This document shows positions 1 through 8,679 of a DNA stretch of 54,199 nucleotides, piece after piece; positions within the stretch are counted from its first letter, which is position 1, and the number at the start of each line of letters is the position of its first letter. The DNA is taken from the IMG/VR virus record IMGVR_UViG_3300028569_000044, positions 1 to 54,199 of that record. The stretch is one strand, 5' to 3'. The translations under genes and the position numbers were made by a program. Under the pieces are notes generated by a model. It made no database searches, had not been told where the DNA came from, and saw only the letters and a program-made list of their open reading frames with translations. The DNA is from a virus.

Positions 1-1
1 A

Positions 2-1744
2 ATTGGATCATTAGGTAGTAATAATTATCTTAATGTCTGTAGTTATCAAGGTATTGTTTTTAATGTTCAAAATGCGGGATTCGGTTCTCAAGCTGTTAGA
101 ATGCTTATTGATGTTAATGGTAATGTTGGTATTGGCACAAGTAGTCCTGCTTATAAGTTGGAAGTAAATGGTAGTTTATATGCTACCCGATTGAGTGGTA
201 GTGCAATGTTTACAACCAATGGTAAAGGTAGATTTTATGGTACCGCTAGTTATGCTTTAGCAAGTGCTGGTGGTGGAGGTGGTAGTAGTTTAACTGGTCA
301 GACTGATAGTGCAAGTCCATATGAAACATCATTGGGTTATCAAGCGGGAAATGTTAATACTGGATTAGCAATTACCGCTATTGGTTATCAAGCATTAGCT
401 CTTAATACAACTGGATATCAAAACAGTGCATTTGGATATAAAACTTTAACATCCGCCACATTTGGTAGATACAATACGGCTGTAGGATCATTTGCATTAC
501 AAAATACTACGGAGGCTTATAGAAACAACGCATTTGGTGATAATACTTTACGAAACAATACAACTGGAAATGATAATAGTGCGTTTGGTAGAAATGCTTT
601 AAAATATAATACCTATGGATTTGCTAATACGGCTGTAGGTAATCAAGCTTTAGAAGCTAACACAACTGGTTACAAAAATACTTCAGTGGGTAATAGAACA
701 ATGGAAGGATGTACATCAGGTTTCAATAACTCTGCGTTTGGTTATCAAGCGCTTACTTTTGCTTCGGGCAATGAAAATTCAGCATTTGGCTATCAGGCTT
801 TACTATTAAATACTACCAGTTACAATAGTGCATTTGGTAGTCGTGCTTTACGATCCAATACAACCGGTATTAATAGTGCATTTGGTTATAAATCATTATT
901 TTCTAATACAACTGGTAATTTTAATAGTTCGTTTGGTTACAAATCATTACAGTATAACACTATTGGTGTTAGCAACAACGCATTTGGATTTAAATCGTTG
1001 AATGCAAATACCACGGGTGCTAGAAGCATAGCGTTTGGTACTGAAGCTTTATCGATCAATACTACTGGAATAGATAATAGTGGTGTAGGATACAGAGCTC
1101 TATATCTTAATGTAAGTGGAAATTACAATTCAGGATTTGGATCATATGCATTGTATAATAATAAAGGATCAAACAATACATCGGTAGGATTTAATGCTTT
1201 GGCCTTTAATACCACAGGCACACAAAATACAGTAGTTGGAACTCAAGCAGGCACTTCAATTACAACTGGTACAAATCTAACGGTAATAGGTTATAATGCA
1301 CAAGCAAGTGCAGCTACAGCAACAAATCAAATAACTTTAGGTAACAGTAGTGTAGCAACATTACGTTGTCAAGTAACTACTATAACCGCTTTATCAGACT
1401 TTAGAGATAAAACCGATATTACTGACATTCAACTCGGTCTAAGTTTTGTAGAGAAATTAAGACCTGTAACCTTCAAATGGGATAGAAGAGAATGGTACAC
1501 TGACGGTAATAGAGATGGTAGCAAAAAAGATAGTGTCATACAAGCTGGATTTATTGCACAAGAATTAAAAGCACTTCAAGAAGAAGAAGGTGTAGAATTT
1601 TTAAAATTAGTATATGAGGATAACCCAGATAAGTTAGAAGCTACCCCAGGCAATTTGTTGATACCGCTTATCAAAGCGGTACAAGAATTGAGTACAAAAG
1701 TCAAAACACTAGAAGCTAAGGTTCAAATTTTGGAATCTAAATAA
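2..1744 (+). CDS. Tail fibre protein with S74 chaperone (5' end outside window)
   Basis: The reading frame is open to the left edge, so the true start lies outside; the first ATG inside the window is at 101. The visible N-terminal part has the fibre signature VGIGTSSPAYKLEV. It is followed by about 15 imperfect repeats of the type NTTGxxNSAFGYxAL, a beta-roll or stalk-like array. The C-terminus (from about 1390) has the peptidase S74 intramolecular chaperone motif LSDFRDKTDI, where the serine is the expected self-cleavage residue, then GFIAQEL and a C-terminal coiled coil. Family knowledge: S74 domains trimerise tail fibres and then cut themselves off. Likely receptor-binding or host-range fibre. 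Only part of the protein is seen. Confidence 0.92.
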   Translation: MGSLGSNNYLNVCSYQGIVFNVQNAGFGSQAVRMLIDVNGNVGIGTSSPAYKLEVNGSLYATRLSGSAMFTTNGKGRFYGTASYALASAGGGGGSSLTGQTDSASPYETSLGYQAGNVNTGLAITAIGYQALALNTTGYQNSAFGYKTLTSATFGRYNTAVGSFALQNTTEAYRNNAFGDNTLRNNTTGNDNSAFGRNALKYNTYGFANTAVGNQALEANTTGYKNTSVGNRTMEGCTSGFNNSAFGYQALTFASGNENSAFGYQALLLNTTSYNSAFGSRALRSNTTGINSAFGYKSLFSNTTGNFNSSFGYKSLQYNTIGVSNNAFGFKSLNANTTGARSIAFGTEALSINTTGIDNSGVGYRALYLNVSGNYNSGFGSYALYNNKGSNNTSVGFNALAFNTTGTQNTVVGTQAGTSITTGTNLTVIGYNAQASAATATNQITLGNSSVATLRCQVTTITALSDFRDKTDITDIQLGLSFVEKLRPVTFKWDRREWYTDGNRDGSKKDSVIQAGFIAQELKALQEEEGVEFLKLVYEDNPDKLEATPGNLLIPLIKAVQELSTKVKTLEAKVQILESK

Positions 1745-1778
1745 AACAAATAGATACTTATTATTAAAGATATAATAT

Positions 1779-2420
1779 ATGAGCGAAAACGTACCTACAA
1801 TTACATGGAAAGTCACAAATCTTGACTGTTATCCAAAATATGATCAAGAAACCGATGTGGTATTTACTGTACATTGGGACTGTCTAGGCAACATGACTGT
1901 TGCTACAGGCAGTTTAAGTAGTAGTGTATACAATAGTCGTGTATACGGTACAACAGGCGTTACCTATCACAGTGGTAGCGCATTTGTACCATATAGCCAA
2001 TTAACACAACCACAAGTGTTAAGTTGGGTATTTGATGCAATGGGAGTTGCGCAGAAAACAAGCATTGAAACTAGCGCTGCTAATTCAATTTATACACAAA
2101 TTGATCCTCCAGTAATTCAACCTCCTCTACCATGGTTACCAATATCTCCAACCATCACTCTACAACCCACTAGCCTAACTATTGGTACCGGTCAAGATGC
2201 AACATTTACATCTGAAGCTACTGGTAGCATACCATTAAATTATCAATGGTTCAAGAATAGTAGCGCAATCTCAGGTTCCACATCCAACACACTAACAATT
2301 GTAAGTGCTTCATTTAGTGATGCGGCAAGTTACTTTGCTAGTATAAATAATGCTGGTGGTAGTGTTACCACAAACACTGTCACATTAACTGTGACTGGTA
2401 GTTTACCTCCTGGTCCATAA
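1779..2420 (+). CDS. Virion-associated protein with C-terminal Ig-like domain
   Basis: 213 aa. The N-terminal 110 residues (MSENVPTITWKV onward) form a beta-rich domain I cannot name. A proline-rich linker (about 112-122) leads to an immunoglobulin-like domain at about 125-206, recognisable from the spacing of LTIGTGQDATFTSEA, YQWFKNSSAI, LTIVSASFSDAASY and VTLTV. Ig-like domains on phage structural proteins are known to decorate capsids or tails and bind glycans. It lies 34 nt after the tail fibre in the same direction, supporting a structural or adhesion role. No Shine-Dalgarno; A-rich leader. Confidence 0.75.
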   Translation: MSENVPTITWKVTNLDCYPKYDQETDVVFTVHWDCLGNMTVATGSLSSSVYNSRVYGTTGVTYHSGSAFVPYSQLTQPQVLSWVFDAMGVAQKTSIETSAANSIYTQIDPPVIQPPLPWLPISPTITLQPTSLTIGTGQDATFTSEATGSIPLNYQWFKNSSAISGSTSNTLTIVSASFSDAASYFASINNAGGSVTTNTVTLTVTGSLPPGP

Positions 2421-2469
2421 GTTTGAAATAAAATAAATCCAAATAGATACATTCTACCTAGTTAAATAT

Positions 2470-3294
2470 ATGGTAGAAAAAATATTTTTTCAATGTTCGC
2501 TGCCTCGGGCTGGTTCAACACTTTTACAAAATGTGTTGGCACAAAATCCTGATTTTTATGCTACTCCAACCAGTGGATTGATTGAAATATTTCTCAATGC
2601 TAGAAACATCTATTCCACTAATATTGAGTTTAAAGCTCAAGATATTAATGTAGTTGAACCGGCGTTTAAAGCATTATGTAAAGAAGGCATGTTTGCTTAT
2701 TTTAATGCTATTACTGACAAAAAGTATGTAATTGACAAGAGTAGAGGTTGGAGCGTAACCTATGACTTTTTGAATTGGTATTATCCAGATCCTAAAGTTA
2801 TTGTGATGGTAAGAGATTTGAGAGCGGTTGTTGCTAGTATGGAGAAGAAGTGGAGACAACATCAAAACATTGATGCGGGTTTACAAAATTGGAATGAATT
2901 GAGAAACACAACTGTAGACAAACGTATAGATTACTTTTTACTACAAGCCCCCCCACTTGCTGTGAGCATGGATGTGTTGTATGATACAATCATGAGAAAG
3001 CTGAGCAAGAAATGTTTGTTTATCAAGTTCGAAAACTTTACTAGCAATCCTCAACGTGAAATGGAACGTGTATATGAATACTTGGGGTTACCATTTTATC
3101 AACACGATTTTAATAATGTAGAACAAAAGACGGTTGAAGATGATAGAATGCACATTCCATTTGGAGATCATAGTATTCAAAGAGTTGTTAAACCAGTGCC
3201 AAATGATTATTTGGAAGTGCTTGGCAAACACAATTGTGATAACATATATAATAGATTTGCTTGGTTCTATAAAGCATTCAATTATGAGTATTAA
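2470..3294 (+). CDS. Sulfotransferase (PAPS-dependent)
   Basis: 274 aa, normal length for a cytosolic-type sulfotransferase. The 5'-phosphosulfate loop is seen near the N-terminus as LPRAGSTLLQN, and the 3'-phosphate-binding strand and helix as VIVMVRDLRAVVASM at about residues 109-124. C-terminal ENFTSNPQREMERVYEYLGL matches the family's conserved end. Expected reaction: transfer of sulfate from PAPS to a hydroxyl or amino group of a glycan or other acceptor. The window also encodes an APS kinase-like protein (35550-35987) that could supply PAPS, and many glycosyltransferases that could make the acceptor. Acceptor unknown. Confidence 0.85.
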   Translation: MVEKIFFQCSLPRAGSTLLQNVLAQNPDFYATPTSGLIEIFLNARNIYSTNIEFKAQDINVVEPAFKALCKEGMFAYFNAITDKKYVIDKSRGWSVTYDFLNWYYPDPKVIVMVRDLRAVVASMEKKWRQHQNIDAGLQNWNELRNTTVDKRIDYFLLQAPPLAVSMDVLYDTIMRKLSKKCLFIKFENFTSNPQREMERVYEYLGLPFYQHDFNNVEQKTVEDDRMHIPFGDHSIQRVVKPVPNDYLEVLGKHNCDNIYNRFAWFYKAFNYEY

Positions 3295-3350
3295 AATTAG
3301 ATTTTTCGATCAATTAGTAATATTTATTAGTAACATTTAAAACATTTTTT

Positions 3351-3536
3351 ATGGAAGAACAAAAACAGATTACATTAGCAGATTTAAACATCGTTCAATT
3401 AAAAGCAATTGCTTATGATGAAATTGTCAAGTTGAACGTGTCACAAAACAATTTACGAGTTCTAAATCAAGAACTAAGTAATCGCCAACAACAAGGTGTT
3501 GAAGGCGCATCTCCAGTTACACAATCACAACAATAA
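3351..3536 (+). CDS. Small helical protein, paralogue of next gene
   Basis: 61 aa. Starts MEEQKQITLADLNIVQLKAI. It shares the pattern L..L..VxLKxxAYDEIxxxxxxQxNLRxLNQELxNR with the protein at 3546-3752, so the two arose by tandem duplication. Predicted mostly alpha-helical with a Gln-rich tail. It lies in the plus-strand structural cluster, so a small virion or chaperone role is possible but not shown. Confidence 0.75.
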   Translation: MEEQKQITLADLNIVQLKAIAYDEIVKLNVSQNNLRVLNQELSNRQQQGVEGASPVTQSQQ

Positions 3537-3545
3537 AATAAAGTT

Positions 3546-3752
3546 ATGGAAAAGAAATTATCTGATCTAACAGTCGTCGAACTCAAGAGTCTTGCTTATG
3601 ATGAACTTGCTCGTGTTGAACAAGCTCAATCAAATCTACGAATTCTAAATCAAGAAATTGGTAATCGTGTTCAACAAGCACAACAAACTCAACAAGGATC
3701 TTTTACCGCACCAGTGAGTGCTGATGACAGCGGTACAGAAGTAACAGTATAA
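3546..3752 (+). CDS. Small helical protein, paralogue of previous gene
   Basis: 68 aa. The core LSDLTVVELKSLAYDELARV and NLRILNQEIGNR match the preceding 61-aa protein; the tail is Gln-rich then acidic. The gene begins 9 nt after the previous stop. The conserved SLAYDEL core with a downstream NLRxLNQE helix suggests a small helical hairpin or coiled coil. Function unknown. Confidence 0.75.
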   Translation: MEKKLSDLTVVELKSLAYDELARVEQAQSNLRILNQEIGNRVQQAQQTQQGSFTAPVSADDSGTEVTV

Positions 3753-3776
3753 CAACAAAACATTATAACATAACAT

Positions 3777-4055
3777 ATGACAACAACATCAGGCTACCCA
3801 GTCATCAACTTAACAGGTAGTTTATTAATTCAACCAGCAGCAACAACCAACCAAATTGAAATTCTTCAAGCGGTTGATGATCCTGTTGGTCAAACTGTAA
3901 AATCATTGGTCAAAATCAGTACCAATCCATATGCTCATAACTGGTATACCGTATGGTCAGGTGCTAGTTACGTAGCAATTGGTAACTGGACAGATCAAGA
4001 CTTACAAGATGCAGTAGTAGCACTTGTGACAGCTGAATATCCTCCGGTCCCATAA
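3777..4055 (+). CDS. Hypothetical protein, probably structural
   Basis: 92 aa, starts MTTTSGYPVINLTGSLLIQP. Rich in Thr, Val and aromatic residues, predicted beta-rich. It ends the first plus-strand operon and is followed by a strong terminator at 4102-4137. I do not recognise the family. Position after the fibre and Ig proteins suggests a small virion protein. Confidence 0.7.
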   Translation: MTTTSGYPVINLTGSLLIQPAATTNQIEILQAVDDPVGQTVKSLVKISTNPYAHNWYTVWSGASYVAIGNWTDQDLQDAVVALVTAEYPPVP

Positions 4056-4101
4056 TTGTAAATATACATTTGACAAAATGTTGGTTATGTTATAAACTTA
4101 A

Positions 4102-4137
4102 TCCCAAGAGTGTGATGCTCTTGGGACTTTTGTTTTA
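4102..4137 (+). terminator. Rho-independent terminator of the tail operon
   Basis: Perfect 8-bp stem CCCAAGAG / CTCTTGGG (4103-4110 with 4118-4125), 7-nt loop, followed by ACTTTTGTTTTA. It lies 47 nt after the gene ending at 4055 and before the glycosyltransferase at 4164. Confidence 0.9.
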
Positions 4138-4163
4138 TACTAAAGTAGAAACGTTATATTATT

Positions 4164-4940
4164 ATGAAAAAGAAATTAAAGGTTTTGATTGGAACTCCAT
4201 CCTATGATGGTAAACTAGACATCTACTACATTGATAGTCTATTAAATACACTAGCACAAAGTGAACAAAATGGAGTAGAAGTATATCAATTGTTTATGTG
4301 TTATGATAGTTTGGTACAACGAGCTCGTAACGATCTATTCAAAGCAGCTTATGATGCTCAAATGGATATGTTAATTTTCATCGATGGAGATGTTGGATGG
4401 GATCCTAAAAACTTCTTCAAACTTGTTAAGAGTGATAAAGATATAATTGGGGGTAGTTATCGTAAAAAGAATGATAACGAAGAACTCTACGTTGTCAAAG
4501 CACTTGATCAAAGTGATAAAAGTCTCAATCTAAATATTGATAAAGATGGTTTGCTTGAAGTTGCTGGATTGGGTTGTGGTTTTGTGAAGATTTCAAGAAA
4601 GGCTATTGACTATCTATGGAACAACAGTAAGAAGTATACCAGCGAAAAAGGCGATAGCAGAATGGTATTTGAAGTGGTTTGTGAAGATGGTGATCTAATC
4701 AGTGAAGACATCTATATGTGTAAGAAGTGGAGAGATGCTGGTAATAAGGTTTATTTGGATAGTCATATTACTTGTACTCATACCGGCGCTAAAACATATG
4801 TTGGAGATGTACATGCTTGGTTACAAAAATTTATATCACAACAATCAGGTACCAAGCCCCCCTCCGTACAAGGGGATCTCAGCAGTTATTTCAAGAATAG
4901 CCCCCCTAGTGGCGACGATGACTTTAAAGTGCTTGTATGA
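4164..4940 (+). CDS. GT-A fold glycosyltransferase
   Basis: 258 aa. N-terminal strand VLIGTPSYDGKLDIYYIDSL, conserved RARNDLFKAAYD, then the metal/nucleotide-sugar DxD-like site FIDGDVGWDP at about residues 71-80. A second conserved part is GLGCGFVKISRKAIDYL, and SEDIYMCKKW has the acidic residues expected near the acceptor base. Two paralogues lie at 35984-36631 and 36628-37377. Its stop overlaps the next start by 4 nt (ATGA), so it is translationally coupled to the GT-B enzyme. Probable role: sugar addition to a virion or host surface glycan. Confidence 0.82.
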   Translation: MKKKLKVLIGTPSYDGKLDIYYIDSLLNTLAQSEQNGVEVYQLFMCYDSLVQRARNDLFKAAYDAQMDMLIFIDGDVGWDPKNFFKLVKSDKDIIGGSYRKKNDNEELYVVKALDQSDKSLNLNIDKDGLLEVAGLGCGFVKISRKAIDYLWNNSKKYTSEKGDSRMVFEVVCEDGDLISEDIYMCKKWRDAGNKVYLDSHITCTHTGAKTYVGDVHAWLQKFISQQSGTKPPSVQGDLSSYFKNSPPSGDDDFKVLV

Positions 4941-5902
4941 ACACCATTTATGCTGATGTGATACTGTTTGACAGTATCGGTATGAGTTATGACGGTAACA
5001 CACTACATACTCAAGGTATGGGTGGTAGTGAGTTTCAAGCTATTCTACTTTTAGAAGAATTGGCTAAATTGGGTAAGAGTGTAATTTGTTTAAATAATGT
5101 TACTGAACAAAAGAAAATTAATGGGGTAATGTATCTACCAAATACATCTGTTAATCAATATCAGTTTCAATGTAAGAACTTAATTATACATCGTTATAGT
5201 GATATACCCAAGATAGCACATAAAAAAGCATTTGTGTGGGCTACTGATCTAAATGGACCACACAATTTGAAGTTCTATACTTTATTTGAACAAAACAAAT
5301 TGGAGTTGATTTGTTTGAGTGAATTTCAAGCCAATCAATTTCCAGGCAATTGGACAAAACATGTAATTTACTTTATGATTCCAGATTGGGTATATGATTA
5401 TAAATTACCACAAGAAAAATCTGGGTATGTATATGCTAGTAGTTTAATGAAAGGTTATAGTGGTACGTTAGAATATTGGAAGTTTCTAAAGACTAACGGC
5501 GTGTTTAATGGTAAACAGTTAAATGTTTGTTTGCCAGGCTATGACAATCCTTCATCCGACATTAGTATGCCTATATATGATATAAATTATTTGAATACGC
5601 TACCTTTTAAGGATGTAGTTGATGTGATAGCTAAATGTGAGGGTATGTTTTATGTCAATATTATGCCTGAGACGTTTGGAATAAGTGTAGTTTTAGCTGA
5701 AATTCTCCAGTCTACCCCATACGTATTGGGTTTGAACGGATTGGGAGCATTGCCAGAACTGCTTCATAGTAAGACATTAACTACAGATATGAGAACCTTC
5801 ATCAATTATTTCAAAAATGAAAAGTCCCAGCCAGTTAAGGCTAGGACATTCAAGAGTGAAATGGTTATGAAACGATGGAAAAAAGTATTGGACCTTGTTT
5901 AA
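4937..5902 (+). CDS. GT-B fold glycosyltransferase (GT4-like)
   Basis: 321 aa. Has the GT-B pattern: GMGGSEFQAILLLEELAKLG near the N-terminus (donor-side loop and first helix), and a C-terminal nucleotide-sugar binding region with MPETFGISVVLAEIL, where the E-x7-E type motif of retaining GT4 enzymes is seen. Overlaps the GT-A gene by ATGA. It converges with the FkbM methyltransferase; the two stops overlap by 4 nt. Confidence 0.82.
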   Translation: MNTIYADVILFDSIGMSYDGNTLHTQGMGGSEFQAILLLEELAKLGKSVICLNNVTEQKKINGVMYLPNTSVNQYQFQCKNLIIHRYSDIPKIAHKKAFVWATDLNGPHNLKFYTLFEQNKLELICLSEFQANQFPGNWTKHVIYFMIPDWVYDYKLPQEKSGYVYASSLMKGYSGTLEYWKFLKTNGVFNGKQLNVCLPGYDNPSSDISMPIYDINYLNTLPFKDVVDVIAKCEGMFYVNIMPETFGISVVLAEILQSTPYVLGLNGLGALPELLHSKTLTTDMRTFINYFKNEKSQPVKARTFKSEMVMKRWKKVLDLV

Positions 5903-6546
5903 GGTTTAATAAACAACAAATTCTCGTAAGTGATTTGTTGACCACTAGTTACACTTTCAATACAACGGATGTAATCGAATTTAAGTTCTTTAGTTAGAAC
6001 ATTCATTACATCCTCTTTTTTGCATCCGCCAATATTAATATCAATTAAAGCAACTTCACAAATGATCACTTTAGCTTTACTAAAAGTATTTATACCGCCA
6101 CGGATAATGTCTAGTTCACTGCCTTGAGTATCTATTTTGATAAGATCGTATGTACCCGTTACAACATCATCCAGTTTATAGACAGGCAAAGTTTCTGTGA
6201 TTAAATGTTCTCCTTCATAAAGAGGATTTACTTCTTTATAGATACTATTACCAGTACAAATGGGACTCCATTTGGTTTTGTAATAGGGAGTGGTACTATT
6301 ATCTTTACCCAACAGTTTTATTTGATAATTGTAATTTTTTAACTTGTAGACTGTTTCACATTCACTATTACCTTCAATTAACATGATATCGGATGCAGGC
6401 CAAAACTGCCGAAATACATCGGCAGTTTGACAAACACTTGCTCCAATATCTAATATTCTTTGTGGGGTAAATCCACTGTTCTTTAATAATTTACAAGTAT
6501 CTTCAAAGAAATCGTAGGTATAGTTACTAAGTTCATTTACTTTCAT
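5899..6546 (-). CDS. FkbM-family SAM methyltransferase
   Basis: 215 aa from ATG at 6546 (MKVNELSNYTYDFF). Motif I is ILDIGASVCQTADVF; the conserved FkbM segment LIKIDTQGSELDIIRGG follows at about residue 133. FkbM enzymes O-methylate sugars or polyketides with SAM. With sulfotransferase and glycosyltransferase neighbours, glycan methylation is the likeliest role. The ATG at 6546 is chosen because the homing endonuclease stop is at 6548-6550 just upstream. Confidence 0.85.
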   Translation of the reverse strand: MKVNELSNYTYDFFEDTCKLLKNSGFTPQRILDIGASVCQTADVFRQFWPASDIMLIEGNSECETVYKLKNYNYQIKLLGKDNSTTPYYKTKWSPICTGNSIYKEVNPLYEGEHLITETLPVYKLDDVVTGTYDLIKIDTQGSELDIIRGGINTFSKAKVIICEVALIDINIGGCKKEDVMNVLTKELKFDYIRCIESVTSGQQITYENLLFIKP

Positions 6547-6547
6547 A

Positions 6548-7390
6548 TTATAATAATATCCAACCTTTAACAACATTTCGTTTTCGATTGCATAATCCTG
6601 AAATGTTACTTTTTATATTAAATTCAGTTTTTAACTGATATTTTGTACAATATTTATGTAAATTTAAATTTTTATTGTAAAAGTGATAAATTGTAGGATC
6701 GTATGCTGGATTGTTAATACCTTTAGTTCTAATAGATAACTTTCTTGAAAATTCATCGCTCATTTTTCTACCTTTTAATTTTTTAGATATCAATTCTTTT
6801 GTCTCATTATTTCTAGTTTTTCCATATCCCCAATGTTTTTCACCTTTTCTTGAAAAACTCATTTTTGATTTAGCAATATTTGTATGTTTTCTTCCTCTAT
6901 TAGCGTTGCTTATTTTTTCTTTCATTTCTTCTGTTATTTTTAACTTAAAAGCATCGTATCTTTGATTATAATGACTATCAATTTTGTTTTCAAAATCGGA
7001 TTTTATCTTATCTAAATATATTTGTTCAAGTCTCAATAAATCATTTTTATTATCTACACATTCTACGGCGAGAAATTCAAACTCATGTTTTCCATATTTA
7101 TTCCAAGCATTTTGCAAATGATCGTTTTCATGTAAATTATTATTTAATTTATAACGATGTGTTATCCATCTTTTTCTAAAACAAACTGTACTTCCTATAT
7201 AATACTTACCACTTTGTTTATGTATTATTTTATATATCCCCCCTTTTTTTATAATATCTTTCAAGTGATTTTTCTCTACATCGTTTTTTATTTCGGTTGT
7301 AGTAACGCATTTGTCTGTCTTTCCGTGCTTGTAATTTTTCTGATTCGGTAATATACTTTCTCTTTCTTCCCATATAATAGTATCTTTCAT
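6548..7390 (-). CDS. GIY-YIG homing endonuclease with NUMOD repeats
   Basis: 280 codons from an ATG at 7390. The GIY-YIG nuclease domain starts GGIYKIIHKQSGKYYIGST (about residue 50), followed by the catalytic Arg region FRKRW, then NKYGKHEFEF and the metal-binding Glu in LLRLEQIYLDKI. The middle has NUMOD3-like DNA-binding repeats (GRKHTNIAKSKMSFSRKG, GEKHWGYGKT) and the C-terminus a helix-turn-helix-like tail. The first 50 codons are overlapped by a conserved reading frame starting ATGGGAAGAAAG (7230-7373) in another frame; the real N-terminus may come from that frame. Sits just upstream of the FkbM gene. Confidence 0.85.
   Translation of the reverse strand: MKDTIIWEERESILPNQKNYKHGKTDKCVTTTEIKNDVEKNHLKDIIKKGGIYKIIHKQSGKYYIGSTVCFRKRWITHRYKLNNNLHENDHLQNAWNKYGKHEFEFLAVECVDNKNDLLRLEQIYLDKIKSDFENKIDSHYNQRYDAFKLKITEEMKEKISNANRGRKHTNIAKSKMSFSRKGEKHWGYGKTRNNETKELISKKLKGRKMSDEFSRKLSIRTKGINNPAYDPTIYHFYNKNLNLHKYCTKYQLKTEFNIKSNISGLCNRKRNVVKGWILL
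7230..7373 (-). CDS. MGRK basic module overlapping the GIY-YIG gene
   Basis: 47 aa, starts MGRKRKYITESEKLQ and contains RYYNRNKKR and KSLERYYKK. Homologous in length and sequence to the frames at 9808-9963 and 13265-13426, which also overlap GIY-YIG genes in the same relative frame. The overlap ends at AAAAAAAGGGGGG, where a +1 shift would join the Lys-rich module to GGIYKI. It is either a separate small DNA-binding peptide or the frameshifted N-terminus of the nuclease. Confidence 0.6.
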   Translation of the reverse strand: MGRKRKYITESEKLQARKDRQMRYYNRNKKRCREKSLERYYKKRGDI

Positions 7391-7431
7391 GTTAATATAT
7401 ATTATATAAGTAGAGAAAAAGTAGAGAGAAA

Positions 7432-7698
7432 TTAATAAGTAGGATCTCCGTATATGTTATATTCACGGATTGGTTCTGGTACAATATCTTCTTCTACAGT
7501 CTTGATAACATATAGTTTGCTATCCATAGGAGCCAATCTATATTCACACTTTTGTTTGGTTTCCATGAAATAGGCTTCTAATGTTTCGGTTAGACTATTA
7601 TGTATAATTTTACGACTGTCGGTACGTAGTGTCCATCTATCGCCAGGTGGTACTCTAGTAGCAATCAATTCATTGTGTTCTGTAATTTTTGTAGCCAT
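7432..7698 (-). CDS. Hypothetical protein
   Basis: 88 aa, starts MATKITEHNELIATRVPPGD. Mixed alpha/beta composition with no motif I recognise. Last gene of the 9.7-7.4 kb minus-strand run of small genes, before the GIY-YIG homing gene. Confidence 0.7.
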   Translation of the reverse strand: MATKITEHNELIATRVPPGDRWTLRTDSRKIIHNSLTETLEAYFMETKQKCEYRLAPMDSKLYVIKTVEEDIVPEPIREYNIYGDPTY

Positions 7699-7704
7699 AA
7701 TATA

Positions 7705-7986
7705 TTATCGGGGTTTGACAAAGAATATTTTGTGCATTCCTGTCATATAAAAAGTATTCAAATCCATATTCAACGCTTTGCCTTCTAACTCACCAGGCCA
7801 AAAGCCAGTCCATCTCGCAAATTGTTTATCGTGGTTTTCACAATCACAACCATATTTCTGACCACCACATTCACTGCATCTTTCAATGTCACACTTTTTC
7901 TTATGTGGTTTGCCAGCAACAACTTTGCAACTAAAACAATTGTCTAGTTCCACTTTCTGACACACTGGAGTTTGTTTCTTTTTCAT
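7705..7986 (-). CDS. Cys-rich conserved protein (probable zinc binding)
   Basis: 93 aa from ATG at 7986. Cysteines are arranged CxxC, then CDIERCSECGGQKYGCDCENH, followed by FARWTGFWPGELE and DLNTFY. I recall this Cys cluster followed by FARWTGFWPG as a recurrent unnamed phage/bacterial family. Likely a small zinc-stabilised protein; function unknown. The TTG further upstream would overlap the previous stop and is not preferred. Confidence 0.78.
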   Translation of the reverse strand: MKKKQTPVCQKVELDNCFSCKVVAGKPHKKKCDIERCSECGGQKYGCDCENHDKQFARWTGFWPGELEGKALNMDLNTFYMTGMHKIFFVKPR

Positions 7987-7988
7987 AA

Positions 7989-8213
7989 TTAACAACAATG
8001 ACCCTTTTTATCATCTGCGGTAAAACTATTAAGATGATAATTACTGGCACGTATATCACGTAATCCATATAGTTCTCGGTACATATCGTATACAATATGA
8101 TCCAAATCTTTTACTGTCATAGGAATGCTTTTGGTCTTATCTACTTCTTGCATTTTTAAACAATATTTTTTGATAATAGAATCAATTTGTAAATCAACAA
8201 TTTGTTCTTTCAT
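7989..8213 (-). CDS. Hypothetical helical protein
   Basis: 74 aa from ATG at 8213 (MKEQIVDLQIDSIIKKYC). Start overlaps the upstream lipoprotein stop (TGATG), indicating coupling. Ends KKGHCC. Helical, no known domain seen. Confidence 0.7.
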   Translation of the reverse strand: MKEQIVDLQIDSIIKKYCLKMQEVDKTKSIPMTVKDLDHIVYDMYRELYGLRDIRASNYHLNSFTADDKKGHCC

Positions 8214-8458
8214 CAATTTTTAGTAGTGTTAATTATTTTACCGTCACAATTATAATAGGCTCTATAATAATTGGTGTAAATCTTATACACAGTATTAGTT
8301 GACGGTTCAATCATACTATAAGTAATATATTGATTATTAATAGCGTGTACCTTGCTACAATCTGGTAGATTTTCTAACGCTCTATTATAACTATATCTTA
8401 GATACATTCCACTGGCACAACCAGTACACAACAATACGATAATCAATAAATTCTTCAT
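8213..8458 (-). CDS. Putative lipoprotein
   Basis: 81 aa. N-terminus MKNLLIIVLLCTGCASG is a lipoprotein signal with lipobox-like LCTGC; Cys14 is the predicted acylated residue. The mature part is about 67 aa and rich in Tyr and Asn. Overlaps the gene upstream by 4 nt. Possibly an envelope protein made during infection (for example exclusion or lysis accessory), but no family is recognised. Confidence 0.72.
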   Translation of the reverse strand: MKNLLIIVLLCTGCASGMYLRYSYNRALENLPDCSKVHAINNQYITYSMIEPSTNTVYKIYTNYYRAYYNCDGKIINTTKN

Positions 8459-8679
8459 TCTGTTAACTCACGTTCTTCCACTGAATAATTATGACTGTCT
8501 TTGTACATATCACGATATTTTTCAGCATTTTCTTTCTTGAGATACACCTTCTCAATCGCCAGATCGTTTCCTCTATATGACATAATTAGATATACCTTAA
8601 GCTTTGGTGGCTCTACTGTCATAGCAGTCAAAAGAATTGCTGCTAGCCCCCCCACTATAATTTTATTAAAATGATTCAT
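8455..8679 (-). CDS. Small exported or membrane protein
   Basis: 74 aa. N-terminal hydrophobic stretch IIVGGLAAILLTAMTV (signal peptide or anchor) followed by a charged C-terminal part. Overlaps neighbours on both sides (4 nt with the lipoprotein, 14 nt upstream). Function unknown. Confidence 0.7.
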   Translation of the reverse strand: MNHFNKIIVGGLAAILLTAMTVEPPKLKVYLIMSYRGNDLAIEKVYLKKENAEKYRDMYKDSHNYSVEERELTE

